This document shows positions 31,811 through 45,040 of a stretch of DNA of 64,000 nucleotides, one piece after another. The DNA lies in assembly GCA_030762175.1 (NCBI GenBank), contig CM060843.1, positions 117,310,869-117,374,868 of the forward strand, in the 5' to 3' direction. The notes under the pieces were generated by a model. The model was not told the DNA's origin, made no database searches, and was given only the letters and a program-made list of their open reading frames with translations. The DNA comes from Metallyticus violacea (lineage: Eukaryota > Arthropoda > Insecta > Mantodea > Metallyticidae). Positions within the stretch are counted from its first letter, which is position 1; each line of letters begins with the position of its first letter. Both the position numbers and the translations under genes were made by a program.

Positions 31811-34579
31811 GTTTATGTGTTAAGTTAAATAAGTAATTTGTGGTGAAAAAGTTGAAGACAACTGTATAATCAGAAAAGCAAGTAAATCATACACTCAGGG
31901 AGCTCATTGAGCACCTTCTTTATTCTAGCAAACTTTTGCTGAAATGTTCCTCATATTTAGCATTACCATGTGAATTTTTTCCTTAATAAATATCATACAG
32001 GTCAAGCAAGTGTTCAAACACAAGACTTTATAACCAAAGCAAATAGGCTAGCTACAAAGGCTCTATAAAAATATTGCAATATCTTCTATTGTCTCAGATT
32101 CATGATTATCCAGGTTTTTCTGGGGGTTTGGGTCCCAGGATAATGTATAAGTATGCCATAATCTTTGAAATAATTATTAAATTGTTGGGTGACATTCACT
32201 CAACTGCTAGAACAACATTTAAGATAACAAAAATACAAACATCAATATAATGTATACTGCATATATCAGATGTATTTCTATGATCACATTATGTTTCAAA
32301 TGAGTATAGGCACAGTATATGCAGTGATCTATAGTTTAATATGAGTCAATGAAAATGAGTCATTTTGGAATATGTTAAACTAACATATTACACAATAGAA
32401 ACATAAACAAAACAGGAAACATACTTGGAACACGCTGTCATCTTTCACCTGCAATATCACTAGTCATAAATTAAGCTGTGGCACAACAATTGATCAAGGG
32501 CAGAAGCATAATAATATGAGTGGAACAGTTACCAGCCTTTCTTTTACTGATCTAAATAATTAACAACTATCTCCAGAATTATAAAAAGTGGTGGAAACAA
32601 GTGACGTGGAAAATAGTAACTCTTGATCATATGATCATGCACAGTGTTAAAGGATTAAAGAGATTTCAAAAGCAAATGGAAAACAATATTTAATGAAGAA
32701 TTGACATTTATTCACTGTATGTCAAGTTAGCCAAGAGTTCAATGTGCTCTATAGTTTTGTAAAACATACACAATCCAAAACTGGTTTTGGTAAAATCATA
32801 AAATAAGTCACTACTCCTTTAACTCCTTTAACTATTACTGTCCCATTATAAATTTTGATGTGTGAGGATAGGAATTTATTGGCAATAATTTCACCAAATT
32901 TCAGGAAAATCCAAAAAACTATTTTAGAGGTAAAATAAATACATCCTTTTATTTTATTATTTTTTACTGTGATGTAGTTGACACTGTTAAAAAGCATTTA
33001 TATGAGTTTGAAAGGCATTTTTACACTTTTTGATATGAGAAAAAAAAAACCATTAAGTTATATACTTTAGAAGAGTAAAACATAACACAAAACATTAAAT
33101 TCTGCAGTTTTCATACCATTCAACAGTATTTTAGATACATCCTGTATTACCGTATTCAAACTTGGTAACAGGTTGCAATTATGGTTTTACTTCTAAATGA
33201 ACAATTTCACAATCTTTACAAATATCTGGGTCAAGCAGGTTTCTAGGGTATGATGGTTTTATCATGGAATGACACAATATTGCTTTTATTAACATAGTCT
33301 TTTTATAACTTGTTGTAAACTTGATTCTATTAAATGTGAAATATGAAACATTCATTTTGAAAGCATTAATTAATATATTTTTATTATCTGGTTAATGTGT
33401 ACCAATATTTTTCAAATTGCCTGCTTTAGCTTAAAGATACACCATTGCATTGAACTAATTTAAAGATGTATGTAAAAAAACTAAATAGAGGAAAATTCTA
33501 ATGACTGCAGTGATAATAATATTATGAAAATCAAATAAAATGAGTAACATAGGAAAGTGCAAAGTCCAGTATATGTAAAGTATACTTGAAATCAGCCTTA
33601 AAACTAATTTGGCCTACTCCTACAGATAAAAAGATGGAGTGAATTACAAATAAGATAAATGGACATGATATGACCACACTCAGTCATTTAAAGCAAGGCA
33701 AAGTCATTACAACATTACATGAAACAGATAAAGTGTACTTGCCTGAAGTTTTAAACATAAAGATAATTTCTACAAGGAGAAATATTTTTTGGGTAGACTA
33801 TATTATACAGCATACAGAAATATATTCATAAGGAATTACAATATTAATATTAGCTACTGGAGAAGTGATACATATAAACGTTTATAAATGACAATCTGAA
33901 TACTTATAATATTTCATCTTGAACACCATTTCCTTCTTTGCTACAAATATGTACCAAAGAGGAAAATGTTATACTGAAAATAAGGAAGTTGATATAAAGG
34001 AACATGATTTACACATGCATAGAGTAAAAATTTTGTACAGTCTTAAAGGAAAGAAACATATAAGAGATAAAAATGGCTGTACTGAACATGGTAAATGCAG
34101 TGGTTCATGCAAAAAATATTCTTCCTAATCCTAGCACCAATGACATGTATTAAGAATCCATCTCTGTGTTTACCTTCACTACTTGCACTATTACACGAGA
34201 AATCTTATTTTATATAAACTCTTAAACTGTAGTTAAGAAAGGCGCTGATGAATTGTTTTAATATTTGTTTCATTTTACTTTGAATTTTCTTCCGTGAAAG
34301 TAGAGCACTGTGTCATGGATGCAATGGACAAAATAAGAATTATATCCATATTTGCTCCATATATTACATGCAGCATATTGTCAAACTTTTTATACCTGTT
34401 GATGAGTTTACTTGGGGGAGGAGAATATTCTGACACTTCAGTTGTTGTGATGCAGCCCTGTAAACCCCAAAGTGGAGAACTGCAAGGGGGTGGGATTGTA
34501 GGGCATATCTGATTACTTAAAGTGCATCAGGCCAAATATTCAAGTCTTTGACTTTGGAAAATAATCTGGACGGGTAGGA
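31811..34579. other. unassigned AT-rich sequence
   Basis: I see no gene. Open frames at 33919-34128 and 34294-34512 lack any family signature. Isolated A or T runs only. Confidence 0.4.
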
Positions 34580-34690
34580 CTTGGTGTGGCAGTGTGTTTC
34601 TAAGGACATTGAATACACTGCAATAGGGTGATGAGCTAGCGTAACCTGCAAGTGGTTACATACGAGCATTTTTCTCACTGAATTTTGTCC
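34580..34690 (+). repeat. repeat E-associated block, copy
   Basis: Shares ggacattgaatacactgcaa, agggtgatgagctagc, gtaacctgcaag and gttacat..gagcattt with 35380-35460, where the same block directly precedes the repeat E body. Confidence 0.5.
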
Positions 34691-35379
34691 ATGATTTATC
34701 ACATTCAAATTATGAATACCCTCTGAATGGGTTTTTCAGTCAGAATATTTCCCAGCAAGGTAGGACGATGTTTTTATGAGATTTGCACTAAATGTCTGAA
34801 CCTGCCCTCTACTGCCATAACAGAGTAGAAGTAGATATACTATTTGTACACCAACACCATCATGGCATGGCAATCAGTGGATGGCCTGATCCAACAGTAA
34901 CCTTCCCATCTCTGCAAGTGGATAATCCTGTGTATGCAAGTGGATGTATATAATTTTAAAGTCAAAGTTATTCTTGAGGCACTCTAGCATTTAACAAGTT
35001 AAGGTTTGGTGAAATAATTTTGAGATTCTATTTTCTTAAAGCATGTGTCCTCATGTCTACCAATTCATTGTGCAATCAACCATGTTGCGATTTGTCTAGA
35101 GATGCGAGGGATTACTGTAACCAAAATGGATGTGCTTATAGTGAAATTTGTTCTTTATTTTAATGTTCATTGTTCCCAAAGTTCTCTTAACCTTAAAATT
35201 CCTTATTATTTTGAAAAGCCCAAATATACTATTACTCGAAACATTTTTACCACCATTCTGCAAAGAGTATTTTTTATTTAGGGAAAAGACTTAAGGGACT
35301 TTGTTATTTTTTATTGATTTCCAAAAACAAGACATTATCATATGATTTTCTTGTGTGAAATCATCTGGAGGGATTGAAC

Positions 35380-35700
35380 TCAGTATTCCAAGGCAATTGA
35401 ACACACTGCACCAGGGTGATGAGCTACCTTAACCTGTAAGTTGTTACACATGAGTATTTACCTCACAGTATAGTTTTGTTTATTTTCCTGGCAGTTCTTT
35501 TAATTCAGAAAATTAGATTAAATTATGTACTACATTTATGTTATATATATAAGGCTTTTTCACTTCCTATAAGCATACTTTAATATTAGTTGTCTGAAAA
35601 ATCAGGAAATTATAGTGTTTTCCTTAATTTTCTTGCATTGCTAATTTAACTACTATCTCCATCCACTGTACTTATTTTTGATCAAATTTTGTGAATCTTC
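35380..35700 (+). repeat. repeat E, most complete copy
   Basis: Begins with the gaacacactgcaccagggtg / atgagctacc block shared with 34580-34690 and continues into the ttttgtttattttcctggc body shared with 27060-27310. The three loci define an interspersed repeat of at least 300 bp with no coding potential. Confidence 0.55.
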
Positions 35701-35920
35701 AGAGAAAAAGAAATTTTTATACCCCCTCTCCTGCAGCTAAAACAGTGGGGAAATGGTAAAGAATTTTACTCATATTCTGTATGTGTGTTTATTACTTATT
35801 TAGTTTTTATATCTAATACATTTCTTGTATTTATTTATTGAATTATTTTATCTAATACATTCCTCGTATACATCTCTGCAACTATACTGAACTGCTAGAA
35901 AGCAGATAAAATGAAATTCC

Positions 35921-36100
35921 AGAAGAAGAAGAAGAAGAAGAAGAAGAAGAAGAAGAAGAAGAAGAAGGAGGAGGAGGAGGAGGAGGAGGAGGAGGAGGAG
36001 GAGGAGGAGGAGGAGGAGGAGGAGGAGGAGGAGGAGGAGGAGGAGGAGGAGGAGGAGGAGGAGGAGGAGGAGGAGGAGGAGGAGGAGGAGGAGGAGGAGA
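35921..36100 (+). repeat. (GAA)n-(GGA)n purine tract, 180 bp
   Basis: About 16 GAA units switch cleanly to about 44 GGA units. The strand is purine-only for 180 bp and could form triplex or quadruplex-like structures. The poly-Lys/poly-Glu frame across it is an artefact of the repeat. Confidence 0.97.
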
Positions 36101-36506
36101 TTCCTTGTATTAAAAAAAATTAATGCCTTTTTCTTCTATTCCTTAAACCAGCTATATATTATTTACAAATTAAGCTTGTGAGCTAAGCTACTAATAAAAT
36201 GCTTATTTATGTTTTCTTAATTCAAAAATAATTATGTATATTTGAATTGTTGTTCAATGCTGTAGTATTTGTTTAATAGCTCTATAGTCATTATATAAAC
36301 TAATTAAGTTTTTCTCAAAATAAATGTTAATGAACTGTTCTTGTTTTTTGCTGATACCTTTAAGTTGTTTTGATAATCTATCCTCTCCCCCAGCATCCTG
36401 GTTATAACTGTAAACATCATTTTTATCTTATAAAGAACTATCTATTAAATATTTCAGTCTGCCAGAAAAACAAAAGATAACATTCACACCATTATCATGT
36501 TCTTAC

Positions 36507-36564
36507 CTGCTGCTCCATGGCGGTTCTTCTAAGCAGTCAAACATAAATCTTCTTCTGACATTTC
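36507..36564 (-). CDS. candidate short internal coding exon, unidentified gene
   Basis: On the minus strand, 58 nt lie between an acceptor (ggtgttatttgatag, weak tract) and the consensus donor CAG/GTAAGA. The open frame reads NVRRRFMFDCLEEPPWSS and ends in phase 2, which does not join directly to the candidate exon at 29003-29125, so at least one exon between them would be missing. Composition is richer in G and C than the surroundings. I do not recognise the protein. Chance open sequence of this length is common, so confidence is low. Confidence 0.28.
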
Positions 36565-37356
36565 CTATCAAATAACACCAAACAACTCTAAGATATGGTG
36601 ATCCAATTGCAGTGCACAGTAAAAAATCCAAGAGAAAAATGGCAATGGTTATGGTTATTTAAAAAAACAAAAGACTGATAAAAATATTATCAGTCAGGAG
36701 TTATGGGATTTCAATTCTTGAAGTTTTAAAGTGAAACAATGTTAGCAGTCACTGTCTTTTACTTGGGCTTATTTAACTGTCTCATATAACGTTGCATTTC
36801 ACATTGATGAGAAAGCTTTTTGTTTAATCATAATGTATTATGGTTTATTTCTTCCTTGTGTTAATAAATGAACTCTGCTAAACAATTAAAGAAAGCCTGT
36901 GGAAAATCCTTTTTAGTGTCTTTTCTTGTACAGAATGTTAACAAAAACTATTCCTTTTCACATTATCTTCAGATACTACATGTTATACCAACTGTTTTGC
37001 ATTATTTTAATGCCTTATAGCACTTATGAGTACTATTAATCTTCAGGTTTATGTACACATAAACGGGATACATTACAGATAATAGATGTAAAATTTCTAA
37101 ATGACATATTTAATTTCTTCTCCATCCTACCCCAATGGTCCCCTATGTCTTGCATAATAATCTTGATATTGATCAGATTTTCAAGCATATTTAATTTTCC
37201 ACAGTATGAATTTAGGTCAGATGTACAGTATGAACAAATTTTTGTTTGCAATTCTATTAATTGAGTATTAAATTTATCAAATATTACAATCTATTTATTA
37301 TTATATGAGGTTGGCTTTGAAAAGCAACTGCTATGTAGTATAGGGAAAAATTAAAC
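36565..37356. other. unassigned AT-rich sequence
   Basis: I see no gene. The open frame 37036-37251 on the minus strand has no recognisable motif. Confidence 0.4.
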
Positions 37357-37388
37357 ATTATTATTATTAATATTATTATTATTATTAA

Positions 37389-37425
<37 letters not shown>

Positions 37426-37449
37426 GTTGTTGTTGTTGTTGTTGTTATT
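37357..37449. repeat. (ATT)n-(GTT)n microsatellite
   Basis: About 25 ATT units with two ATA interruptions switch to about 7 GTT units. Confidence 0.95.
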
Positions 37450-40400
37450 AAGTTGCCTCAAAAACACATAAATTATAACTGTTTAAATAAGGTGGTAGTT
37501 TCCCATTTCTATAACTTAGAGTTACACATACATGAAAGCTTTATACTGAGAATTACTTTTAGCCTGCATCTACAGCAGAGTACAGCACATGCTAGACCAC
37601 AGGCATGCCAATCACTATCATAATAACAATTTACACACTGCTAGTTGTACATGGACAGTCTTTCACAGCTTTCTTTTATGAGAGCAAGCATTATTTCACT
37701 CTTTTGAGTTATTATAACCCAATTCGTGTTTAAAAGATCAGTATAACTGAATTCTTTGTGTTTTTACATATTAAAGCAGGCTGCTAATGCACCATCGTTA
37801 TTAAATACAGTTTGTTAGTGAAGAAAGTTTTATTATAATGTAATGTATTGAAATGTCATTAGAAAGTTTACAGGAATAACCCCCAAACAATAGAAGAACT
37901 TAAATGAAACATTAGGACAAAAATTGGAGGCATTATGGAAGCAGAGCTATTGAAAGTGAATGCTAATTTCTTTAAAATACTCAACATGTGTGACTGCAGA
38001 TGGATACCATTGCAAACAACTGTTATAAATAAGGTAAGTACTCATTATGAAATAAAAGTAATATTGTGTGCATGCCACTATGGATTCAAGTTGTGTGAGT
38101 AGAAATGCAAGGGGAACTTGTTTTTAGAGAGAGAGAGCTGACAACTGGCAGGGCCTTGGTCCTGTGTATCTTGCATTTAGCTATGAAACAGGCTAAATAA
38201 CTCACTATATTTATGCCAGTACTGTCGCTGCAACATTTATAATAATGATACGTACTATACAAATTCTGAGTTAAATTAAGCCTTAAGTATTTTCTAATTT
38301 TATATCCCAGATGCTTTCATTTGAAGTATCTTTTAATCAGCTTTCAAGAAATGAATGTTATTATGGCCAATCTTGAACTACATCAAAACTTCAGTGTCTG
38401 TGAGTGCCATCATCAGAACATTTTTACTGTTCTACCACCATATAAACACTGCATACTATACAGAACAATGATAGGCTTAGCAATAAATATGTCCCACTGA
38501 TCCTGGTTTACTTGTTAAGTGTGTTATATTTGTTTTCATTAAGTGTTGATATTCATCATGAAATTATGTATGGTACACAGTGAAGGGCTATACAGACAAG
38601 ATTGTTTGGAACTAAATACAGTATACTAGATTCAGATTTATTTAGTTTATTTTTTAGTTTCCATTTTTTTATATATATATATATATATGAAGCATACCTT
38701 GGACTACAGCTTAAATTTCATTTAAATACTGTTAAATTGCAGAAAAATTTAGCACACCTTAATTTGAAATTAATGGGATTCCTGAACATCAATGAAAATA
38801 TTAAAGAATATCTTTTATTATAAGACCAGCAAAAAATTTACAAGTTTGTGGAATTGTTATAATAGGAATGTGTAATAAATGCATTATTGAAAATACATCT
38901 TTATTTTAAGCTGCAGGCTAAGATATGAATGCATATTCTATATCATCTTGTTTCACACATACATTCATACAAATGCTCCTATTCACAATTGTTTATCAAT
39001 CTCTCTCACATTTGGGCTATGTATAATTGTTTATAGATACGTGCTATATCAACATAACAAGACATTCCAGTTTTAAAAACAGTAACATTTGGTTTTGAAG
39101 AGAGAGCTTAAACAGTTTTATGCCACCAATTTTTTTAAACAAGATATCATTTTACAAGTATAAGGAAGCATGAAAACTGGCATATTGACTGCCTTATATA
39201 TGTGACAAACATAAAAGCAAAAGATATGACAACATTCATATATTTTAATTAGTTACAAAAGAAAATATTTATATCCCAAACCTTTGAGCTTAAATAACAT
39301 AGACAATTATATATGTTATATTCCTTTTAATTTTGCATAAAAATCAGTGTATTTCCATCAATAAATATCATATAAATAAGAACAAATACTATTTTCCTTC
39401 TTCATGAATAATGTGTTTCCCTAAACCAAGTAAAATTTCTACTATGGAAGAAGCTAAATGTGTTTTAACATTAAACAAATAAATATTGGTGGCAGAGACT
39501 TATGAACAAAATTTTATATCATCATTATTATTTCTTTTAGATATGAAATCTCCATGCTCTGCATTATGAGTGTTTATAAAATAAAGCAAATAGTTAAAAA
39601 CCTAGGCATTTGGTTACATTTTCATAGTTTTAGTAAAATGTTTAAAAATAAACCAAACAAAGCACATAAGAAAACTGAAGCCTGGTCCTATCAATGCAGC
39701 ATGTCTATATATTGAGAAGACAGTCTAATGCTTGCAATGTATTTATCATTAGAACTTCATATATCTTTGTGAAATAATATTTTTAACAGAATGCTAGCAA
39801 AATTTCTTTGAGATGCAACAGTAACATAATGCTATAAATTCTTAGTAAGTAATTATAAAAATGTGACTCATAAATTATTAACAAAAAAAAAAAAACAGCT
39901 AGCAATTACTGGCTGTATATTTGATCTACTACCAACATTTTTCTGATGGCTCAAGCTCTTTGCAATTGTACTGTTTGAAAATCTCTCTATTAATGAAATG
40001 CTGTACTTTCCTTTGAGTTAACACACATTATTTCAATTATCATTTGTACAGATAAGCTATTTACAATATTTGTATGCACAATGACAGGAAGATTAAAACA
40101 TAACAAGATCACATCACAATAATTTCTAGGAAAAATCAACAATAACTGTACCATGCCAGTGTGTCATTGCACATAATTTATTTATGTAAACAGCATTGTC
40201 ATGAGAACCAGATAATGCAAGGATATTAGAGGACAATATGTATACTTGGTTCATGCTTAATGCTATATTGTCTAAGTTCTTTTTGCAAAATATTTTCTAA
40301 TACACTTTTCTTTTGCATTTCTTAACCAAATTTATATACGATGGACAAGCTTCATTCTCTCTGTTAATTTTTTTTTCTTCAGATTCTTGGAATTAAATAA

Positions 40401-41384
40401 TCCTAAAAATCAAATTTCTCAATATCGAAAAATACTAATTGATGCTTGTTTACTTCTATTGTCTCTGACTTTAAAAATTAAAGTCTTTGCTAATTTATTG
40501 TATAACCTAGGAGCCTATCCCTAACTCAATCTACTCTGGTGCCCTCTTTTAAATCACAATGGACTTGAAAATGTGATATGAAAAACACCAATTTGAGTAC
40601 AGCATGTAGCAATTATAATACACATTGTGTTCATTTTGGAGTTATTTTGCCAGCACAGAATAATCTGGTGCTGCATTTGATGGCATTGTCTAAATGCTTT
40701 GTAGCTTTCAAACAATTCTTCCATTCAGTCACCTAACTTTTTATGAACCATGCTTTCCATAGCACATTAGTTCAAGGCAAGCAGCAGAACAATTTGAAAA
40801 TAGGTACTTTCTGCAGAAGTAAGATGGATATCCTTATGGTGTGTATGGATTTTACATATCTCCAAAACATGACATTACATTTGGTTAAGATTTAACAGAT
40901 TAAGATATACTCTCTATCTCATCAAGAATAGAATATTCTAACATTTTCCATTTTTGGATCAGAATGTTTATAACAGTTATTCTTAGCACAAACAAAATAC
41001 AGAATGGAGGAATGTTAATCCTTCTGTTTCAATCCTGACATATAAGTTTACTTTCATAATATGTAAATATGCTGAAAAGGAAAAAAGAAGGTTCATGTTA
41101 GAGAGTAGTTTGGTATCACATAAAATATTATGCTTAAAAAGAAATATGTACAAAAAGTCAATACATTATTTGGTTAATGTACTCTGTTGTTCTATTAAAT
41201 ATTATCAGCTCATGTTCAAAATAATTTTTTTTTGTTCATGAAATGATTTTGGCTTACTTAATCAAGTATTAAGCTTGTTAAGAAGAAATTTGTGAGGAAT
41301 TTATATATGAGATTAAAAAAATATAAATAATCTATACATTAATAAGATGAACCTGTTCATTTAAGAACTTTCAAAAAATTATAA
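37450..41384. other. unassigned AT-rich sequence
   Basis: Nearly 4 kb with no recognisable gene or defined repeat. There is a (TA)9 run near 38670-38689 and an A run near 39883. The open frame 38602-38823 has no family signature. Confidence 0.4.
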
Positions 41385-41615
41385 GAAATTTTTTAAAAAT
41401 TCTGTTGGAACTCGCACAGTGAAGTTAAATGTAAATTCTATCTAATCATCGCCTAACACAGTGAAGCTTGTTAAATGTAAATTCTATCTAATCATCGTCT
41501 AACACACTTTTATGCTTCACTTACTTTTAAATGTAGTGGGACCGATTTTGAAGAGACATCCTCTCCATCTTCAACCAACTTGACAACAGATTAGATAGAA
41601 TTAACATGAACCTGG
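41385..41615 (-). mobile_element. PLE terminal fragment with tandem duplication and dead ribozyme
   Basis: Starts with the 5' tail motif gttggaactcgcacagtgaag. A ~43-bp unit (cacagtgaag..taaatgtaaattctatctaatcatcg.ctaa) occurs twice, at 41415-41456 and 41457-41502. Then, on the minus strand, come a hammerhead-like segment (TTGAAGA core, stem II GAGAG/CTCTT, CAAAA in place of GAAA) and agtaagtgaagc. A 17-nt inverted copy of aattctatctaatc.. lies at about 41590-41606. Confidence 0.6.
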
Positions 41616-42490
41616 TTTCTCACAGTAAATGGAAGAAACTGTAGAAATGCACTGCAAATGACAGTCTACTGAATTCTAGAGAAAATTCTGTTTTCATGGT
41701 AGCATATAGGAAAGAAAGAAAATCTTCTTTCCTTATACAGACGGATCTTTAAAATATTTAATCTAATTTTACCCTTTTTTGAAGCAATTTTTGATAAAAT
41801 GTTACTTATTGATTACTTTTACAAATATGTAAAAGTTTATGTAATTCATTGAAGTTTGGAGGCTTTTCATAAGGAAAATGGCAAGATAATCACCCTCTTT
41901 GGATTTAAACAGTGTTTTGCATACATAGTATTTTAATCTTGTAAAGTCTATAATTTTTTGCATCTATTGCAGCATCACAACATGAGAACATGCCTAAGAA
42001 TTAAACACATAGTGTATTTTTAATAGACATCTTCAACTATTGTTGTGCTTTGGGTGTTTATAGCTAATTTTAACTGCTGTTTGAATTTGAAACAAATGAT
42101 GTCAATTTGTAAGATGGCATAGTTTAGCAATGCAGATTATTTTGAAATTTTACTCATTTATGGCTAAACACATCTAACAGGTCTGCAGCAGTGCAAATCT
42201 ATCAAAAAAGGTTCTCAAACAGAAGAGAGCAGTATCTTAGGACATTTATTAGCCTCTGTAGCTGATATCTAATTAACTGTAAATATTTTATTAAATAATC
42301 TAATCTCAAGCTATTTTGTTTACATTATATTATACCTAATTTTCATTTTGAATAATACCCCTGCAACTCCGCAAAATAAAACTGTGACTATCTCAGGAAT
42401 GAATAGTGCTATGGCAAAATTTATCCTTAAAATAACATTATCTTTTTCAGATTAAGAGGAAAGTCATAGATCCCATTCTATCCTGTGCGC
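41616..42490. other. unassigned AT-rich sequence
   Basis: I see no gene or repeat. Confidence 0.4.
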
Positions 42491-42492
42491 AT

Positions 42493-42493
<1 letters not shown>

Positions 42494-42545
<52 letters not shown>
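42494..42545. repeat. (AC)n microsatellite
   Basis: About 26 uninterrupted AC units. Confidence 0.97.
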
Positions 42546-42548
<3 letters not shown>

Positions 42549-43024
42549 TATACTATGTATTTAGTGTATTACACAAGTTGTATTTATAACTTATTTTATT
42601 TGAAGATAATTATTTGCATGCCTGGATCAGAATGTCAGAACAAGATATTCTGCCAATATTACTTTTTTTTTAATTAAAGATATTAGTGAGATACTGTTAC
42701 AATTCATATTCTTTTTTATATTAAGTAAAGTTATTATAATTCTTTGAGTTATAAAGAAAGTAAGCTTTTATAATTTATAGATTTAATATATTGAGTATAA
42801 AAGAGTAAATAAAAGTTACATTTTTATAAACAGGCAGCGGAGTGTATTAACATTACATATTAGTGGTGAAATCTAAACCTGAATAGAATTAGCAGAAATA
42901 AGATATTCACAGCCTGTGATAAGATAGATATATTTGTGAATTTAGTATTTAATGTGTTTGTAAATGCAAAAAGTAATTCTCATTGTAATAGTACTAATTT
43001 CTGCCTTTATCTCTAATCCATCAG

Positions 43025-43096
<72 letters not shown>

Positions 43097-43376
43097 TCCT
43101 TCTTTCCTTCTTTCCTTCTTTCCTTCTTTCTTTCTTTCTTTCTTCCTTCCTTCCCTCCTTCCTTCCCTTCCTTCCTTCCTTCCTTCCTTCCTTCCTTCCC
43201 TCCCTTCCTTCCTTCCTTCCTTCCCTCCCTCCATTTCTTCCTTCCTTCCCTCCCTCCTTCATTCCTTCTTTCTTTCATCCTCCCCCCTCCCCCTCCCCCT
43301 TCTTCTTCTTCTTCTTCTTCTTCTTCTTCTTCTTCTTCTTCTTCTCCTTCTCCTTCTCCTTCTCCTCCTCCTCCCT
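43025..43376. repeat. 350-bp pyrimidine tract: (CTTT)n, (CCTT)n, (CTT)n, (CTC)n
   Basis: Four simple-repeat types follow in order. CTTT units run to about 43145, CCTT-type units to about 43280, then CTT and finally CTC triplets. The strand is almost purely pyrimidine for 350 bp. Long open frames on both strands here are low-complexity artefacts. Confidence 0.97.
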
Positions 43377-44867
43377 AATAATATGATAGAAAGGACTTCT
43401 GATTCCCATCAGAAATGAATGGAGTTTCATATCAGTTTCATTATTAAGGTCTACTGTTTGGTGCATGACAGTTTGTACATAGAAAAGAACAGATTCAGTA
43501 GATAGAATGAAACATGGTAATTTTTGCTCTGCACTAGTGCCTACTTCCCTTTTAAACTCCAGGATATTAAAATCAGCAAATATAAAAAGCCCTAAACTCT
43601 TGCAGATATGTAAGTTGCTACTAGCCTTGATGATTTAGCTTTATTGTTTTATGATGTTAGGAATAGCGTAGTTAACTGCTGAAGTAAATAAAGATTTTCA
43701 CATACTTGAAATTCTTAAAATTATGATTTTTTTTAAATATATTTTGCCTTTTGGATGTTTCTCTTCATTGTTTAGCAGTAGTCCTAATAAATGGGATTCC
43801 ATTTACCTTGATGCCTTTTTTTATATTGTAGAAATCTACTGAGAGAAATATTCTATGGGTTCATCATTGACAGTTCATGATTTTCTGGAAAGGTCTAAGT
43901 TGGAGTTCAAAATATGATTTTTTAAAATATGTTACATCCCATACCTTTATATGACTTTGGAGGATTACCTGTTATCATAATACTTGTAGTTTTAGGAATT
44001 TTGGTTTTGAAAATAACCACAGCAAATAAAATATATTTTAATAATCGCTTCTTTTTGAAGTGAATTTAATTGCTCCTCATGCTATTCATTGTCCATTAAT
44101 GATCTTATTTGTGGACAGATGAATGTTCCTTCTATAATTTTTCATCACTAAGTTTGATAAAGTCAGATTTTAAATACATAAATATGTTTATCCATTGCTT
44201 TTACAAAATTTGTAATAATGTATATTGAAGGGATATTCATATTTTCAGAATTAATTAATAGAAGATTTATAGACACATTTTTCTGTCTAGGAGATATTCA
44301 TGTTTGAGTCACTTATTTCTAATGTAGTAAGGTTTCTTGCCTCTGCTGTCTAATTCACATAAGAAACAACACAATTTTATGTATCCTATTTACTAAATAT
44401 AAAATATGATCTAAAGTCATCGCTCTTAACTCTCCACAGATTTTTTCAGTTATTTTCACATGTCTCTTTCATATCAGCACCATGAGCTGCAGCAAATACT
44501 AATGGTACCTAATTTATATTGTTATGCAGAATCCTTCAAACTAATCTTTGATATCTTTATGAAGAAAATAGCCATCAATACAAAGCATCTCACCTCATAT
44601 CTTCAAAGAAATAATTTTTAAAATAATAATAGCAGATTCCATACTTTCAACTTGGGACTTAAAGGTGTGAATTGTGGTTTGAACCAGTTTAAATCACATA
44701 CCAAACCATTAAGATCTTCTTGAGTTAAAAATCAGATTCTGATGACCAGTTTTCTACAAATGTTGGATTATGACTCACATAGTTAAAAAATAGTTACATA
44801 TGAGCATATATTTGTCATTGCTTAAGTTCATATAATCTGGATACTTTAGAATAGGAAACTGAGATGA
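43377..44867. other. unassigned AT-rich sequence
   Basis: I see no gene or defined repeat. Confidence 0.4.
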
Positions 44868-45040
44868 CACCTCTGTGGTCTAGTAGTAGCATTTGCAACT
44901 ACTAATCTGGAGATCCTAGGTTCAATTTCTGGTCAATTGAAGTTGTCTGTGTAAGGTTTTCTTCAGAATTTTTTCTAACCCCCAAGAAGGTGAATGCCAG
45001 ATAGTTTAAGATGCCAAGGACTCCTAGTTCATTTGCGCCA
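44868..45040 (+). mobile_element. SINE-C, a third tRNA-derived SINE
   Basis: The head has box A-like TGGTCTAGTAGTAGC and box B-like GGTTCAATTTC at tRNA-like spacing (ctctgtggtct.., catttgcaac.., ctaatctggagatcctagg). The body reads gtaaggttttcttcag and ccaagaaggtgaatgcc. Only one copy is in the window, so its ends are approximate. Confidence 0.55.

Noticed and set aside
33919..34512. Two open frames with Cys-containing ends
   Set aside because: No recognisable domain, no splice-like borders and no support from neighbouring sequence.
35911..36123. Open frame encoding poly-Lys/poly-Glu
   Set aside because: It is the direct translation of a (GAA)n-(GGA)n microsatellite with no unique sequence on either side.
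42942..43466. Several overlapping open frames of 63-140 codons on both strands
   Set aside because: All are low-complexity readings (EGRK or FLPS repeats) of the 350-bp pyrimidine tract.
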